Shown one piece after another: positions 21,101 through 32,728 of a DNA stretch of 64,000 nucleotides. The position numbers were made by a program, and so were the translations under genes. How positions within the stretch are numbered: the stretch's first letter is position 1; every line of letters begins with the position of its first letter. The stretch is from Haemaphysalis longicornis. Lineage: Eukaryota > Arthropoda > Arachnida > Ixodida > Ixodidae. Under the pieces are notes generated by a model. It ran no database searches. It had not been told where the DNA came from and saw only the letters and a program-made list of their open reading frames with translations. The stretch is taken from positions 44,649,177-44,713,176 of the forward strand of contig CM023454.1 of NCBI GenBank assembly GCA_013339765.2, read 5' to 3'.

Positions 21101-24100
21101 GCACCACACAGTTTTTGGGAAAGCGGGCTTGCCTCATTTTTGGCTAGTTTGCTTCACATTCTGTGACATTCACGTGTATGACGTTTAGGAATGTATATTT
21201 TCTACTCAGAACCGCGCACAGATAATGCCAGACGATGCCAGGTTTCTCTGCGACAGCATTGCTTGGTGCTTGGGTTGCTGTACTTGCTAACCGGTGAAAC
21301 CTGTATGCATTTGCGACTGTGGTGTTCCATCTACTCAATGATAAGGATGTCAATCGGTTTAGGATTGTATTAGATTTTATTCCGCAGATGTGGTTGTAAC
21401 TCTGAAAAATGTGATGACAGAGCAACTGCTTTGGCCTTACAAGATAAACAACACAAAAACATCCACACAATGGTTTTGCACTCTCTTTTCGGATACGACG
21501 ACGCCGGTAGTGGTCCAGGCACTATTTGTTTAACATAAGTTTGCCACGGTATGGGGTCCGGCACAATATTCGCAAACTGGGAGCAGCACATTAACGGACA
21601 TGTGTGCGTTTTTGGGTTATGTTTGGTGTGCCGTACAAAAAAGATAAAATGATTCAAAACCCGAAAGTACCCTGGAAACTTTGGGCTCCCTGTTTTGGCC
21701 AAACATTTTCTCGCTCTACTTAGAGCACAGAAAATGTAGTTGGTTACGGCAAGGCGCCGGAAACAAAGAGTAACTGCAAAAAAAAACAGAAGACATGTTT
21801 GCTACAGCATAATGCTTGAGGCTATTTTATTGATATGCGCTTTAAACGAAAACGGAATACTTCCAGCCTGCGCCTATAGGAGCGAGCTAATACGGCATAC
21901 TATTCTTCCTAGTCTACAACTGGTACCTTATTGAAGCAAAGATTAACAAAACCAGAGGAAAAATAGTCATAAAAATTTAACACGCTTCTTAGAGAAATTA
22001 GCAATAATTAGCTGTTCAAATTTTAAATATTCCCCCCGGAGAGTCGGCACACTGGAATTTAAAAAAAAATCTACCTGAACTATATTCGCCCGATCTGATT
22101 GAAAACGTTAATAGTTTTTGGAGTCTTGCAGAGCTGTCTTTTTAGCACTTCGCCACTTTAGGAGCTAAAAACTTAGGTTCGGAGGAAAATGGCCTCGCAG
22201 TCTAGCTCGATTCACTTAGCAGGCGAAATTTTGAAAAAAAATTCCTTTTTGTTCTTATTCGCAATTAGGAAAGTTCAGTTCCTTCACACTCATATTAACA
22301 CTTGCCTTAAAAAGTCATATTTCTCGCTAAAAAACAGTTTTCCCGTAAGCAAGTAGTAAGTCTCCACATCCCTATGAAGAATGTTCTCAGTGTTTATCGT
22401 CATTTTTTCATAAAAAAACTCCCAGTTCCACATCAAAACGCTTTTCTGGAACCAGCTGTATTAGAAATCGCTTAGCAACCATTGTATAGATGATTTTTCA
22501 GCGAGGGCAATCCAAAGACGCTGTTGGATGTTTTTTACAAATTTGCCCTTCGAAGCCGCGCACGAAAAACCATCTATTCTTGGCTTCACGCTCTCATGAT
22601 TGTAACATTGGATGCTGTTCTTTCATTAAATGATGATAGCAACGCATGAGCCAGATTTTTAAATCATTCAGACCAAAACCAGGGCGCAACACCAACATCA
22701 AGGGACTTAAAGAGGCTTACCCCAAGCGAAATACTTTGTGAACAGATCTGTACGATGGTTAAAAATAATCTTCAAGGGAGGACAGACGACCGGATGAAAA
22801 GCAAAAAAGTGACTTCGACGGTGATTACGAAGCTGTTGCTTCTACATAAATGGCTCCAGTTGTGTTTTGACAAAAAAATATTCTTTTTCACGTCTTTTTT
22901 TTTACTTTAAACCAAATTATTAAAAAGAAATACTTTTATTACGTAAGTATCATTATTTCCTGCATCTTCCACGGCAATGAGCTGATTTTTTTCCCAGCCA
23001 TCAAATAACTTGCCACACGTGCTGTACTAGAATTGAAAATATGCACGCAAAAGTTTTTTTTGTTACACAACTTTAATACTAAAATAAGGCCAAAATTAAG
23101 GTACTAACAGGCAAAAAATTATACAAAACCTAATGTTTTAAGGATGTTCATATTTTTAGTATAGTTAAAAGAGCACAAAATTCTAATGAAAATGATATAT
23201 ACGTTCTGTAAGATACCTTTATTAGATGCCGAGCAAAAATGTACCTCAAAATGGCCAAAAATGCATGGGAAGTATAGGGCCTACCCTGTGCCCTTAGAAC
23301 CTTTTGCAGTAGTTTATACCCAAACATATACTTTTATCAGGCACCTACAAATAAAAGCAGCAAGAAAGAGAGAGTGAATCGCAATGTAAGACAATTGGCA
23401 TTGGCGGTGATATGATAAATATCAAAATATATTTTGTCCTATGAAATTTCAAAACCACCGGCAGTACCAGCTTTACGAAGCAAAGCGAGAGCGCGATGAA
23501 ATCGTGAGCACATAGTAAGCAGCAGAATAGAGAACTGAGAAGGCTTTACTGCTGCAGTATTGCAGCAGTAATGGCACATGTTGCCTCATTACGGCTGCAA
23601 AATGAACTATGCAGCAGACATATGCCTCGTTATTCTTTTCTGCGGAAAAAATACCAGCTGTCAAACCGCAAGTTGATTCCGCGTATATTTTCGAACTCGC
23701 AATTGTAAATGAAGTTTTTTAAACGAAGATTTTTCTTCTGAAATTAGTAACCGTTTTTTCTAGGAAACACGACACGTAAGACTCACCTATCTTTATTACA
23801 AATAATGAGTGCTTGAACACGTGGCAATGGTTTTAACATAAAATATATTTGTCTTCTCGTGCCCTTTCATGGCCCAAGGTCATTGAATATGCCAGGAACA
23901 AATTTATTTTATTAAGGGGGACACATTTGTCGTTGACGGTGGCGCTTATACCACCTCGAGCATGCGTGCAGCTTCAATCATCTGTATTAACCATTCGCAC
24001 GCACATTTCAGGTGCTATATGTACTTCTTCAAGAAAATAAAGCACCCAAAATATAAAATTGCGTTTCATCTTTGTGGTGCTGCAATATTTGCCACCTCAA

Positions 24101-24516
24101 TTATTTTAGGCCAATATTATAAAAAAAACGTCGCATGTACGTCAAATTATTACAAAGTTGCCATAAATTATTGCACTTAGAAAGTGCTTTCTAATAGACA
24201 AAATTATAAAATCGCAGTGACGATGAGTCCTTTTTGTAATCTGATCTTCGGTTGTGTAGAACATAATACCGATACTTTATTGAAAATGCTCGTAAATCAG
24301 AAACATATTTTACGAGTATTTAGGGTTTAATCTTATTTTGTTCAGCGCGAAATGCTAGATGAAGCAAACAGCGCCTGAACTTGGGGTTCAGTAAAAAAAA
24401 AACCATAGGCCCTAATGAACACGAGAAGAAAATGCTTTTCTTCAGGTCGACATAGAGCCGCGGACATGCGTGACCACGCAGCACTGCGAGAAGACAGATC
24501 AACGAAGAAACAAAAC

Positions 24517-24595
24517 CCATGATTTACGTAAGAAGAACTTACGTTCTTATTATGTAAGAAGAAGTTACCTACGTAAGAAGAATTCACGTTCGAGT
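24517..24595. repeat. Short array built on TACGTAAGAAGAA
   Basis: The phrase TACGTAAGAAGAA or a close variant (tatgtaagaagaa) occurs three times, each followed by a TTACGTTC-like phrase, giving units of about 19-26 bases. It is too short to classify. Confidence 0.5.
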
Positions 24596-25290
24596 ACCTT
24601 CCGTGCAGGGCGGATACATACGGGTAGAGCTGCGCTAACTTTCACATTTTCTCCCTAAAATATGCAATATAGGTTCTTGTACTTTCACATTATTCTACCA
24701 TAATGTTCTAGAGCACATTTGTACTAAAGTTTAACATTGTATCTGCAATAGTGTTATGGTTTTATACATTTTTATTTTCCATCACGGCAATGAAGGAGCG
24801 TGCAATTGAGGCACGGGCAAGCATAACAAAACTATCTTCTGCGACCACATGACTGTTTAGAGGCCATACTCCTGTTACCACGTTGCTATTCAGATAATTT
24901 GACAAGTGAAAATAGCTCGCCAGGCGCTTTTCTGGTAATGGTATACCCAAAGACGGATTGTAAGCAAACAGGAACCATACGTTTGAGAATCATCCAATGA
25001 TGGCGGACACGCTTACACGAGGCTACACGAGCTGAGGTTAAAACTAGCCAGGTGAACGCCAGCTGAGAAGCCCAGCTTCTCTTCGCCAGCTACTCGTTCG
25101 CAAGTGGAGCTTCGAACTAGCCATTCTTATGTAGCTATACTCTTGGCATGGCAGTAGCTTTATCTTTACAATGGCAACGGCTAGTTGTCCCTGACTTGTA
25201 AAAAATGTTCCATTATCAAATGTCAAGCATGTCAAGCTGGGTGCTGGGACCCTCCCTCCCTTCTCGTCCGCCATCCGCGCTCCGCTGGGA

Positions 25291-25620
25291 ATGCTCGGCC
25301 CGTCTCGGGCCAACCCAGGAAGATCACGCAACACTCGCTCCAGGAGCCCCGTCCGCGGTCCACTGCACATGTTCGGCTCGTCTCGTGCCGGCCCTGGAAG
25401 ACAACACTGTCACTCTAAGTTCCCTAAAGGGGAAGCGTGCTTGTCTCTTGCCGGCACAGGAAGACTCCGGCAACACTGTTGCTCCATGAGCCATCTCACA
25501 GTCGGGGCTATGTCCCTCCCTTTTTTTTTGCGCCGTCCACACCCACGCTGCGCATGCGCGTCTCTCCTCCATTTTTCTCTCCTGCAGCTGTATAAAAGCA
25601 CGTGCGCGTGCTGCGCCCCG
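25291..25620 (+). promoter_or_regulatory. GC-rich tandem units followed by a TATA-like box
   Basis: Three diverged units begin at about 25291, 25369 and 25435; each has TCG.C..GTCTC..GCC, then GGAAGA and CAACACT. After a T-run, GTATAAAAGCACG occurs at 25589-25601 with GC-rich sequence on both sides. This resembles the promoter part of an LTR or a LINE 5' end. It stops where an L1-Tx1-type LINE fragment begins (about 25625). Promoter function is inferred only. Confidence 0.35.
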
Positions 25621-25624
25621 TTTA

Positions 25625-26077
25625 GAAGTTCTTTGAGAAGGAAGTAAAAATATTGGCATACGCGGATGATATAGCCATAGTCTGCAGCGTCAAAAAAAGT
25701 GTTCGAGAGGCAGTAAAAGAAGCTGGGAAGTTTTGTAAACACACGGGGAGTGCTATAAGCTGGGAAAAGCTGGAAAAAGGTTTCCTGGCACGGGGAGTGG
25801 GAAGAAACGCCTGAGGTCTTTCAAAATATTCGATGGACGGTAACTCCGGCCAAATACTTGGCCGTACCACTCTATACCTACAGGCAGCGTACTGAATTCG
25901 GATCGCTAGAAATGGAGCGCGCAAGAGTGCAGACAACTGGATAGGGTGTGACGGCTTTATCGATGTTAGCACGAGCTACTGTGTGTCTTGTAGCCAAAGT
26001 GTTCTATGTTCTTCAGATGCTGTCGATGACAAGAGTTTCTGTTCGGAAGCTACACAGAGTGTTTGCTTTTTTTATTA
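25625..26077 (+). pseudogene. L1-Tx1-type LINE reverse transcriptase fragment
   Basis: The plus frame from about 25630 reads EVKILAYADDIAIVCSVKKS, which holds the YADD catalytic motif, followed by VREAVKEAGKFCKHTGSAIS. It parallels EVRVLAYADDIALFC and KRFCKYSGSSVNWDK in the LINE at 33379-35850. After a frameshift it continues with TPAKYLAVPLYTYRQ and ends with VSVRKLHRVFAFFI at 26077, where the homology is interrupted. This 5'-truncated copy lacks everything before the palm domain. Confidence 0.75.
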
Positions 26078-26808
26078 AACACGATACTTTTTTCGGGTAC
26101 TAAACCCAGAAATTTTGGTCTGTCTGTATGTCTGTCTGTTTGGGATTCGATTCAGCCTCCCGTTTAAAGCAAAGTAGATATTGCGCAATAGTCTTATATA
26201 CTCACAGACCAAGATAAACGTGTAAGCCCAGTTTGTAGGTTCATACTTGTCAACTTTGTTGAACCAGACAAGACAATACGCAAATATAAGGAGGAAATTA
26301 GTACACAAGGGATATTTACGGTGCTCCTTTAATAAAAATATGAGATGCATGGTTTTTCACTAGCAAATAATTTACTACTTCTGCACAATGTGAAAAATCA
26401 AGCGACAACCACAACAAAAAATGATGATGATGTACTCAAAAATCTTGTCAAGCACCCACAAGGGGGGATTTGCCAGGGCTACGTCGGTTGTTCTACAAGC
26501 AAGGTTCCATGTTTTCTTTTGAACGCACGTGGAACACGGCCATGCGGTTGTATAAACCTTGAAGTCGGCAGCCTCGATTCGCGCATGTGAACGCCTCACT
26601 GCAGCGTCGAGGAAACCGGCTTGTTGCAGTGTAACGCTAATCGCCTTGAGCAACCCCTTGGTGTGTCTACCTTGGGATGAGCGCGACGCTACAGGAACCG
26701 CATGAGAGGTAAGCAAAAGCAAAATGAGGCATTTTTTTGGCAAATATCTACAACGGCTATCGTTTTTTGACGACATTTGCAACGAAAGGAGCAGATACGC
26801 GGCAAATG
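26078..26808. mobile_element. Unidentified 730-bp insertion in a LINE
   Basis: LINE protein similarity stops at RVFAFFI (26077) and resumes at FVGST-ERTSRSNQFR (26809), adjacent positions in the homologous copy near 34860. The 730 bases between are therefore inserted. They include a CTGTCTGTATGTCTGTCTGT run (26121-26141), a minus-strand 135-codon frame with no known domain (26375-26782), and the conserved repeat at 26428-26500. No terminal repeats or target duplication could be fixed. Confidence 0.5.
26428..26500 (-). repeat. Dispersed repeat with (GAT)n and a conserved CCCACAAGGGG core
   Basis: Shares with 30437-30505 a GATGATG run followed by a TCAAA block, CACCCACAAGGGGGGATT and GCCAGGGCTA. 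Read on the minus strand, it ends in an (ATC)n run, which is how several LINE/SINE families end. It is therefore probably the 3' end of a minus-strand retroposon. Confidence 0.5.
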
Positions 26809-27780
26809 TTTGTGGGATCGACTTGAGAGCGAACCAGCCGCTCGAACCAGTTTCGCGCCGTTCAAAAAGGAGGCTTGGGGCTCTGGCACCTGTTTATGAA
26901 ACTGATTGTGTCCAGGTTTTGTTTCTTAAAAGATAAGAATAATCCGTTTCTATGTACTGTCTTGCGAGTGCGCCTTCGTGATCACATACCTAAATTTGTT
27001 GTGTCCTCTTTTGGTGGCAGACGAGCGAGTCTGTGTGGTTTCATGCGCGAAGCTGCATTGGGGTTCCAATTATTGAGAGTGCGATTTTCGATAGAGTACT
27101 TGTGCAATGTAACACGCAAAAAGTTCTATAATCCCCTCATTTATGTTATGTTACACATTACCTTATACAGGTCAACGCATGTATTGGGAAGGGAAGGTGA
27201 TGCGCTCAAGAGGGTAAAGAGAATGCCCGTGCGCGCCTCTGTTAAAAGTTTGTTTTCTCAGCTCCACAGTGGCCTGCTTCCTGTAAAGCCATGGCTCCAC
27301 GAGAAAGAATTAAACATACATTGGAACATTACTTTCGCATATGCTTAACGCCGGAAGCTATTGACCACATTTTTCTGGACTGGTCAGATAGGAGATTTCA
27401 CTGTGGCATCCTGCAGCGTACTGTTAAATAGGAGCTTCCCATAAAGCCTGTGGGGATCCGTTTTTCGTCGGTGTGTGATACAGGAGACGTGCCATTCGAC
27501 ATGTTTATCTTAAGCAGCATGCACAGCTGGTGTCGCACAAGGATGGCTGACAGGTATCCCGATCCCATTGCGCAGACCGCCAGAGAGTACTTCATTGAGA
27601 GTATGGTCAACATACGGGAGGTGTACAGAGTGCTAAGTTAACCACCTGAATAGTTACCAATGCTAGATGACCTTGTTCACCTGAAGATATTTTAAACTTG
27701 TATTATTGCAAAGGGGGCGAATGGTATGAAATCACAGTTACCTGGATTACCGTTTGAGATGAACGGTAATAAAAAAACAA
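26809..27780 (+). pseudogene. L1-Tx1-type LINE, C-terminal part and 3' UTR
   Basis: The frame at 26875-27348 reads GLWHLFMKLIVSRFCFLKDK, RVRLRDHIPKFVVSSFGG and YRSTHVLGREGDALKRVKRM, paralleling the C-terminal region of the LINE at 34915-35420. A stop interrupts STWERT (TGA for Trp) at about 26825. The C-terminal block EAIDHIFLDWSD has lost the C-x-x-C and final Cys of the usual zinc tail. The frame 27450-27641 continues (IAQTAREYFIESMVNIREVY). The 3' UTR ends in GGTAATAAAAAAACAAAA at about 27764-27781. No Tx1-like sequence follows. Confidence 0.75.
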
Positions 27781-28723
27781 AATGCAAAATCCGGTGTTGA
27801 ACCTACACGAAACCCCCTGATGCTTCGCATCCTCGTCATGGTTCCCCACGAGAAAGCGGTGTATTTTTTTCTCTGTGGGTGCATTTTGTTAGTCAATAGA
27901 TTTAAACAACATGTAACAAAATTGCTCACTTGCTCCAAAAAGAAACGAAGTAAGCAATATGGAACCCCGTGGTTAATATTTAGATACCTTGTGTTAGTAC
28001 ATGTATATTTAATCAGAAATTTTTATTTACGCGTTCCCATTATGTACACGTTCTCTGTATATGTGAAATGTGAACTAGGGGAAATTCTTCTGACATACGT
28101 GCGCTCATCTAAATCTTTAACTTGAATTTGTTTCTTGTTTTTATGAATGTACTTGAATACGAACCCCGTTGCCCAAGTGTGTCTTATGATCTTTTTATTA
28201 TTTGCTTGTTTTCCTCGGTGGCAAAAAATAGGCGAGAACCCTGTCAAGCTATATTGCTGTAGCTTTTTGTTCCTGTCCAAACATTTTTGCTACTTTGTTG
28301 TGCAACAGGAAAAACTTAAAAAATAAATTTGCAACAAAGTTGAAAATCCCTTATTCCTCCGCAAGTGCTCCTACTCTAGTAAAAAATGAGGACGTATTTA
28401 TGGCCGCTCTGCGAAGAAGAGAAGAGATGATATGTTGTTTATGATAAAACTAAATGGGTAATTTTTATGAACATCACCCTAACAGCATACAGAAATGACG
28501 TGTAACAATGCTGGTGATCAAGGCTCCACCTATCACACTTTGCGTACAGACCTTCAACGGAGCTCGTCTGGAAAGCTCCGGTTGCAAGACGTAGCCCCAA
28601 GGGCAGCACTAGATCCAAGTTTTTTAACGCGGTTTAACATGCTGACTCATACAAGACAATCCCATTGTCCAAGCGTGAGCCAACAAGACAGGTAAAAACA
28701 CAATGAAGTATCAATTTTTCTGC
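27781..28723. other. No gene recognised
   Basis: Frames of up to 101 codons (27820-28125 plus) are AT-driven and carry no known domain. No shared repeat was seen. Confidence 0.5.
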
Positions 28724-29475
28724 TCAGTACGAGCAATGTGAGGGGACCTTAAGGATATTTTGTGTTTTTAAGCATTGGTGTTTGAGATGTTCTATGTTTG
28801 GATTGAAAGTCAGTCTTGGATAAAATACAATATATAAACATTTGTCTTTCTTTTTGAGAGGAATGGAAACATTTTTTTTGCTTATATTAGGCACCGGATG
28901 GATCCCACGCCCCTTGAAAATACAACTCGAGTACAATTTGCTGGATTAACGGAGAAATTGTTCTTGTCAGTTCAGTCAGCAAGCTTTTTAACACCAAGCT
29001 GGATGGCACTCACATATGGACAGATTAGCGCATTTGAAGGACATGTGAAAATTGACCCCGAAAATACATTGAGACTGTGGGTGGCAGTGCTTTCCAATGT
29101 GAGTTCAGTTTTACTAGAAACAGTGTGCAACTTAAAATTCCCCCTTGTGTCACCCTATTTTACTGTACAAGAACCCGTTATAGTGCATTGCCCACTGTTA
29201 CGCGGAAAGATTTTTCTGGCAAGTATTTTGTAAATATAATCAACATGTTGCTTGACAAACCAAGAGACTTAAGGTCACTGAGAATGCCATTGCGCCATGC
29301 AGTTGCGTAAGCCTTCTGAATGTCAAAAATATTATAACACTGTTTATGGATGAATGCATCTTTGACACGAGATTCCAAGGCTAGTGGTTGATCATTTGTA
29401 GATCGCCCAGCCCAGATGGCTGCCTGGCAGCTCACGAGAAGACCTTAGTACTGCAAAAATTACACGGGACACCTA
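28724..29475 (-). pseudogene. LINE reverse transcriptase fragment (jockey/I group)
   Basis: Read on the minus strand from 29435: ALESRVKDAFIHKQCYNIFD, then IQKAYATAWRNGILSDLKSL and KYLPEKSFRVTVGNAL. This is the palm entry of jockey/I-type polymerases, where FD.QKAYDTAW is usual: the second residue of the motif, normally Asp, is Ala here. After a degenerate stretch (29170-28940) the frame 28936-28724 gives FKGRGIHPVPNI and FYPRLTFNPNIEHLKHQCLK then TQNILKVPSH, the region after the active site. The YADD region itself is too decayed to locate. Confidence 0.65.
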
Positions 29476-30436
29476 CTGACCACCTTCTCGAGGAACTTTC
29501 ACAGGCAGCTTGTGAAGGCTATGGGACGTAGCTCGCGGTAGAGAAAGGCCCCTTCCCCGCTTTCAACAAAGGCACTTCCACGGACTCTCTCTAAATCATT
29601 AAAATACGCCCTGAAAGTGATATCTTGTTTTAAAGTTGGGGTAGTGTAACAAGGGTGTCTGCATGTAGTTGTGTCATTGTATATGTAATGTTGTCTGGGC
29701 TTGAATATGATAATTTACACGTGCGAAAAGCACTCCTCAGTATATGAAGTGAGAACTCAGAGCTATACCAAGTGGTTAATCTGTCAGTAAGGGTTCTTTT
29801 TGGCTGACAGATTGTGTAATGAAAGTGTTTGTGTGCTGTGCAGAATTGGACAAGTGTTGGTCTAATTCACAGGAGGCACGCTGTCTGTCAGTGGTTCTTT
29901 AGGTTTTTGTATTTGTGTGCAGACTGTTTGTGTGTTTGTGTATGCGTTGATAAAAGTGAGGAAGGCACGTCAACGCTGACTTTTCGCTTCATGACGCACA
30001 CGTTTTTCAAAAGACTTTGCGCAGTAAAACAGAGGAGAATATCCCACATGGCATATCGTAGAAAGATACAACATGCCTTGTTCAGGAACTCTCGCGCCAG
30101 CTTGCACTCGTTGTTCCAGCACACCCAATTACAATATATAGGGCAGCAGTGGCCTGGAGAGCACGCGTTTCGGCGACGTCGAGGATATGCGCAGTGAGGA
30201 GTTTGGCGGCTTCGTCCACATGCAGGTGTGCTATAAATTAGCTTGTATTTGCGATGTTTCTGTAAATACACTCCAGATCACTTGGGTTTCACTGAACCCT
30301 TTATGGGAAGTAGAACTACTTGGACCTATATATTGTAACGATGGTTAAGAATCAGGACTGGAAAAGGTTTATTTACAAGGCGAACTTGTGCCCAGAATTG
30401 ATGCGCTGCTCGTTGACTCAGAGTTGGAACGTCGTC
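29476..30436. other. No gene recognised
   Basis: Two overlapping frames on opposite strands (29829-30197 plus, 29888-30271 minus) are mutual shadows with no domain. A GT-rich stretch occurs at 29900-29950. Confidence 0.5.
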
Positions 30437-30505
30437 TGATGATGATGATGATGTCCTCAAATGTTTTGGCATGTACCCACAAGGGGGGATTGGCCAGGGC
30501 TAAAC
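30437..30505 (-). repeat. Second copy of the (GAT)n / CCCACAAGGGG repeat
   Basis: Begins with five GAT units, then TCCTCAAATG, then GTACCCACAAGGGGGGATTG and GCCAGGGCTA. It is closer to what looks like the consensus than the copy at 26428-26500. Confidence 0.55.
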
Positions 30506-30599
30506 CGGTTAAATACGTGGGGACTTCAAAATACTTATTTCCGGAAAGAGGCTGTCAAAGGAAACTTAGTTGTGAATGAAACCCGAATTACCCATTAAT

Positions 30600-30779
30600 A
30601 AGGCCCGTTTAGCAATTCAAACGACCTGAGGCACAAAGAAAATTTTGAATGCAATTAAATATAGTTTACCTCCTCTTTTTACCTCTAGTGCCACTCGTCT
30701 TCTGCTTCCTTGCCTTTCACTAGTTCGCTCATCGGTAACGTCAGTGTCCAGTCAACGCGTAATATTCATACATGTTTCA
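30600..30779 (-). mobile_element. Possible start of a Gypsy 3' LTR
   Basis: Directly after a polypurine tract (30781-30796) the minus strand reads TGAAACATG at 30779. By its position downstream of integrase sequence this should be the start of the 3' LTR. The LTR end and any matching copy are not in the window, so the extent is a guess. Confidence 0.35.
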
Positions 30780-30780
30780 T

Positions 30781-30796
30781 TACTCCCCCCTTCTAG
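30781..30796 (-). other. Probable polypurine tract
   Basis: Minus-strand CTAGAAGGGGGGAGTA precedes a TG start and follows the integrase C-terminus by about 140 bases, the usual layout at the 3' border of a Gypsy internal region. Confidence 0.5.
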
Positions 30797-30935
30797 TAGG
30801 CATCGACCCGATGCCATTAGCACACCGGGCACGAGGGAAGAAAAGAAGTTCACGGAACAAACGGAGGGGGGAGGAAGCGCAGGTTCACAAGACGGGGACG
30901 GGAACAAGAAAAAAAAATCGTGCATGCACAGCCGG

Positions 30936-31740
30936 TCAACTGGTAGTCTGAAATGTACGGGCATGATATGGTTTAAGGCGCACCACGTGAACAACTTCAG
31001 TATGTGGCCGCCGTCGAGGAGAAATCAGTGCCTCGCTCTCTGGTAGAACCTCGTATTTGACGTCTGACACACGGCGGATAACTTTATAGGGCAAGAAGTA
31101 GCGCCGAAGTAGCTTCTCTGAAAGCCAGCCGCGGCGAATAGGTGTCCTTACCCAAGATAGATCGCCGGGTTGGTTTTCCACGAGTCGTCGTCGCAAGTTG
31201 TATTGTCGAGCGTCCGTTTTCTGTTGCTTGCGAATGCGTTATCTAGCGAGCTGGCGGGCATCTTCCGCTTTCTGCTTGATGTCGTCAATGTCGGTGCCGG
31301 TTAGCATGCTATTGTCGACAGGGAGCATTGCGTCGAGAGTTGTCGTGACTAGGCGGCCAAACACAAGCTCAAATGGTGTAAATCACGTCGTTTCCTGCAC
31401 AGCTGTATTATAAGCGAATGTCGCATTCGAAGAATTTCATCTCATGTCTTGTGATTCAGGTCCACATACATAAACAACATGTCACTTAAGGTTCAGTTAA
31501 GATGCTCTGTAAGGCCGTTTGTTTGGAAGTGATAGGTGGTCGTCTTGGGGTGAGTAGCGTGCGTTAGGCATAATACTTCTGCCAAGACGTCAGCTGTAAA
31601 AGAGGGGCCTCTGTCGGTCACTACGATGGCAGGCGCACCATGTCGGAGGATGGTGTTGCTCAGAAAAAAATTAGCGACCTCTGCAAGCGGTTCGACGGGG
31701 AAGTTCCCTTGTCTCGGCATAGCGCGTTAAGTAGTCCGTG
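30936..31740 (-). pseudogene. Gypsy integrase fragment, broken
   Basis: The minus frame 31720-31493 reads ANFFLSNTILRHGAPAIVVT, then DRGPSFTADVLAEVL and YHFQTNGLTEHLN: this holds the second catalytic Asp (TDRG) and the Glu (TEHLN) of the integrase core. The frame 31196-30936 gives the C-terminal part (WVRTPIRRGWLSEKLLRRYF, KVIRRVSDVKYEVLPES and HVVRLKPYH). The connecting region 31200-31490 is broken by stops. The sequence differs from the Gypsy at 39.6-49.8 kb and from the one at 6.9-7.6 kb, so this is a third family. Reverse transcriptase is missing: it would lie beyond 31740, where an RTE relic is found instead. Confidence 0.75.
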
Positions 31741-31789
31741 GCCTACTTTGCAACGTTTTCTCGATCACTGCCATGTGATGAGCGTGGCT

Positions 31790-32550
31790 GTTGTTTGTTT
31801 TACTTAAGCCTATCATTTTCACCAGCTCGAGTAATTCCTTCTGATATGCCTTACTGGACTCTTCACGTCCTTGCGTTTGCTCATTAGTTTATGCGTTTTT
31901 TAGTTGTTCAGTTTGTTCTCTGTATGTCTGTCCTCCCCCAGCTGCACCTAATTTGCGAATTGCCAATGTTAGGTTGTTATTTTAACGGTCAATACTAACC
32001 TCCTTCGGCTGAATAAAGGGCGAATATTTTTGAAAGGTCATTTTAAACTCCTGCAATCCAGCCGTGACTGACCATTCAGGCTTTCGTAGTTTTCTGTTTT
32101 CACATTCAGCCTTAGCTTCCACTAAACCATTTTATGATCTCTGCTCTCGAATAGTACTTCGCACATATGCGTATTGGGCAATAACTCAGTTGTCATTAAT
32201 AATAAAGTCAATTTAGTTTTTTTTGTAGCGTTGCGACTTTTTTAATATTTGGGTGTTTTTGGTTTCTAAATAAAATGTGTTCGTCTACATCAGGCTCAAT
32301 GTCTCAGCTAATCCCACCAGTGCTACTTCATTGCGGCGATTGCCTGTTCCGAAGGCTCCCACTGAACTTTCTTTCATTTCCTTTACACCCACCTTGCATT
32401 AAAGTCTCCCTTATCGATCATGAACGGTTTTTCTTACTCTTCGTATATATTCGTAGAATATCTGTACAGCTTCAATATCATAGCTGGCTGTTGCCGCATA
32501 GACCTGTACTAGATTTAACCTGTATCGCTTGTTTACCAAAAAAGTTAGGT
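31790..32550 (-). pseudogene. RTE-type LINE endonuclease and linker, heavily decayed
   Basis: Not visible as a long ORF. On the minus strand, from about 32510, the reading LNLVQVYAATASYDIEAVQI continues, in changing frames, with MIDKGDFNARW (GDFN is the endonuclease core motif), VGAFGTGNRRNEVALVGLAE, then NTFYLETKN, IDFIIND and a linker rich in Lys and Glu. The order (VYAPT.., GDFNA..G, FG.G.RN..G, N.F.., E.DFI) is that of RTE-type endonucleases. At least five stops are present. Clade placement is from memory of these motifs. Confidence 0.55.
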
Positions 32551-32728
32551 TTGGTCATCGAATCTGATTCAGCGCGAAAACCGGGAATTCCCTAGTCATG
32601 TTGGTAAATGATGCAAGAAAGATTTTGTAAAATTCAAATTTGGCGCCCTTCGAAGACCGCCTCATAGTCTCTACAATGGCAGAAAGAGGGCGCCGGGAGT
32701 CCGCTAGAAGTAGGAGTTCGTGTATAAA

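Larger units (their letters stand above)
18009..25200. other. AT-rich stretch with no recognised gene
   Basis: Seven kilobases in six frames gave no family. Frames up to 156 codons exist (for example 19355-19825 plus) but have no recognisable domain and no neighbouring support. The stretch contains a short perfect hairpin (18129-18162) and a small array of related phrases at 24517-24590. Base composition is clearly more AT-rich from about 20.3 to 24.9 kb than on either side. Confidence 0.5.
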
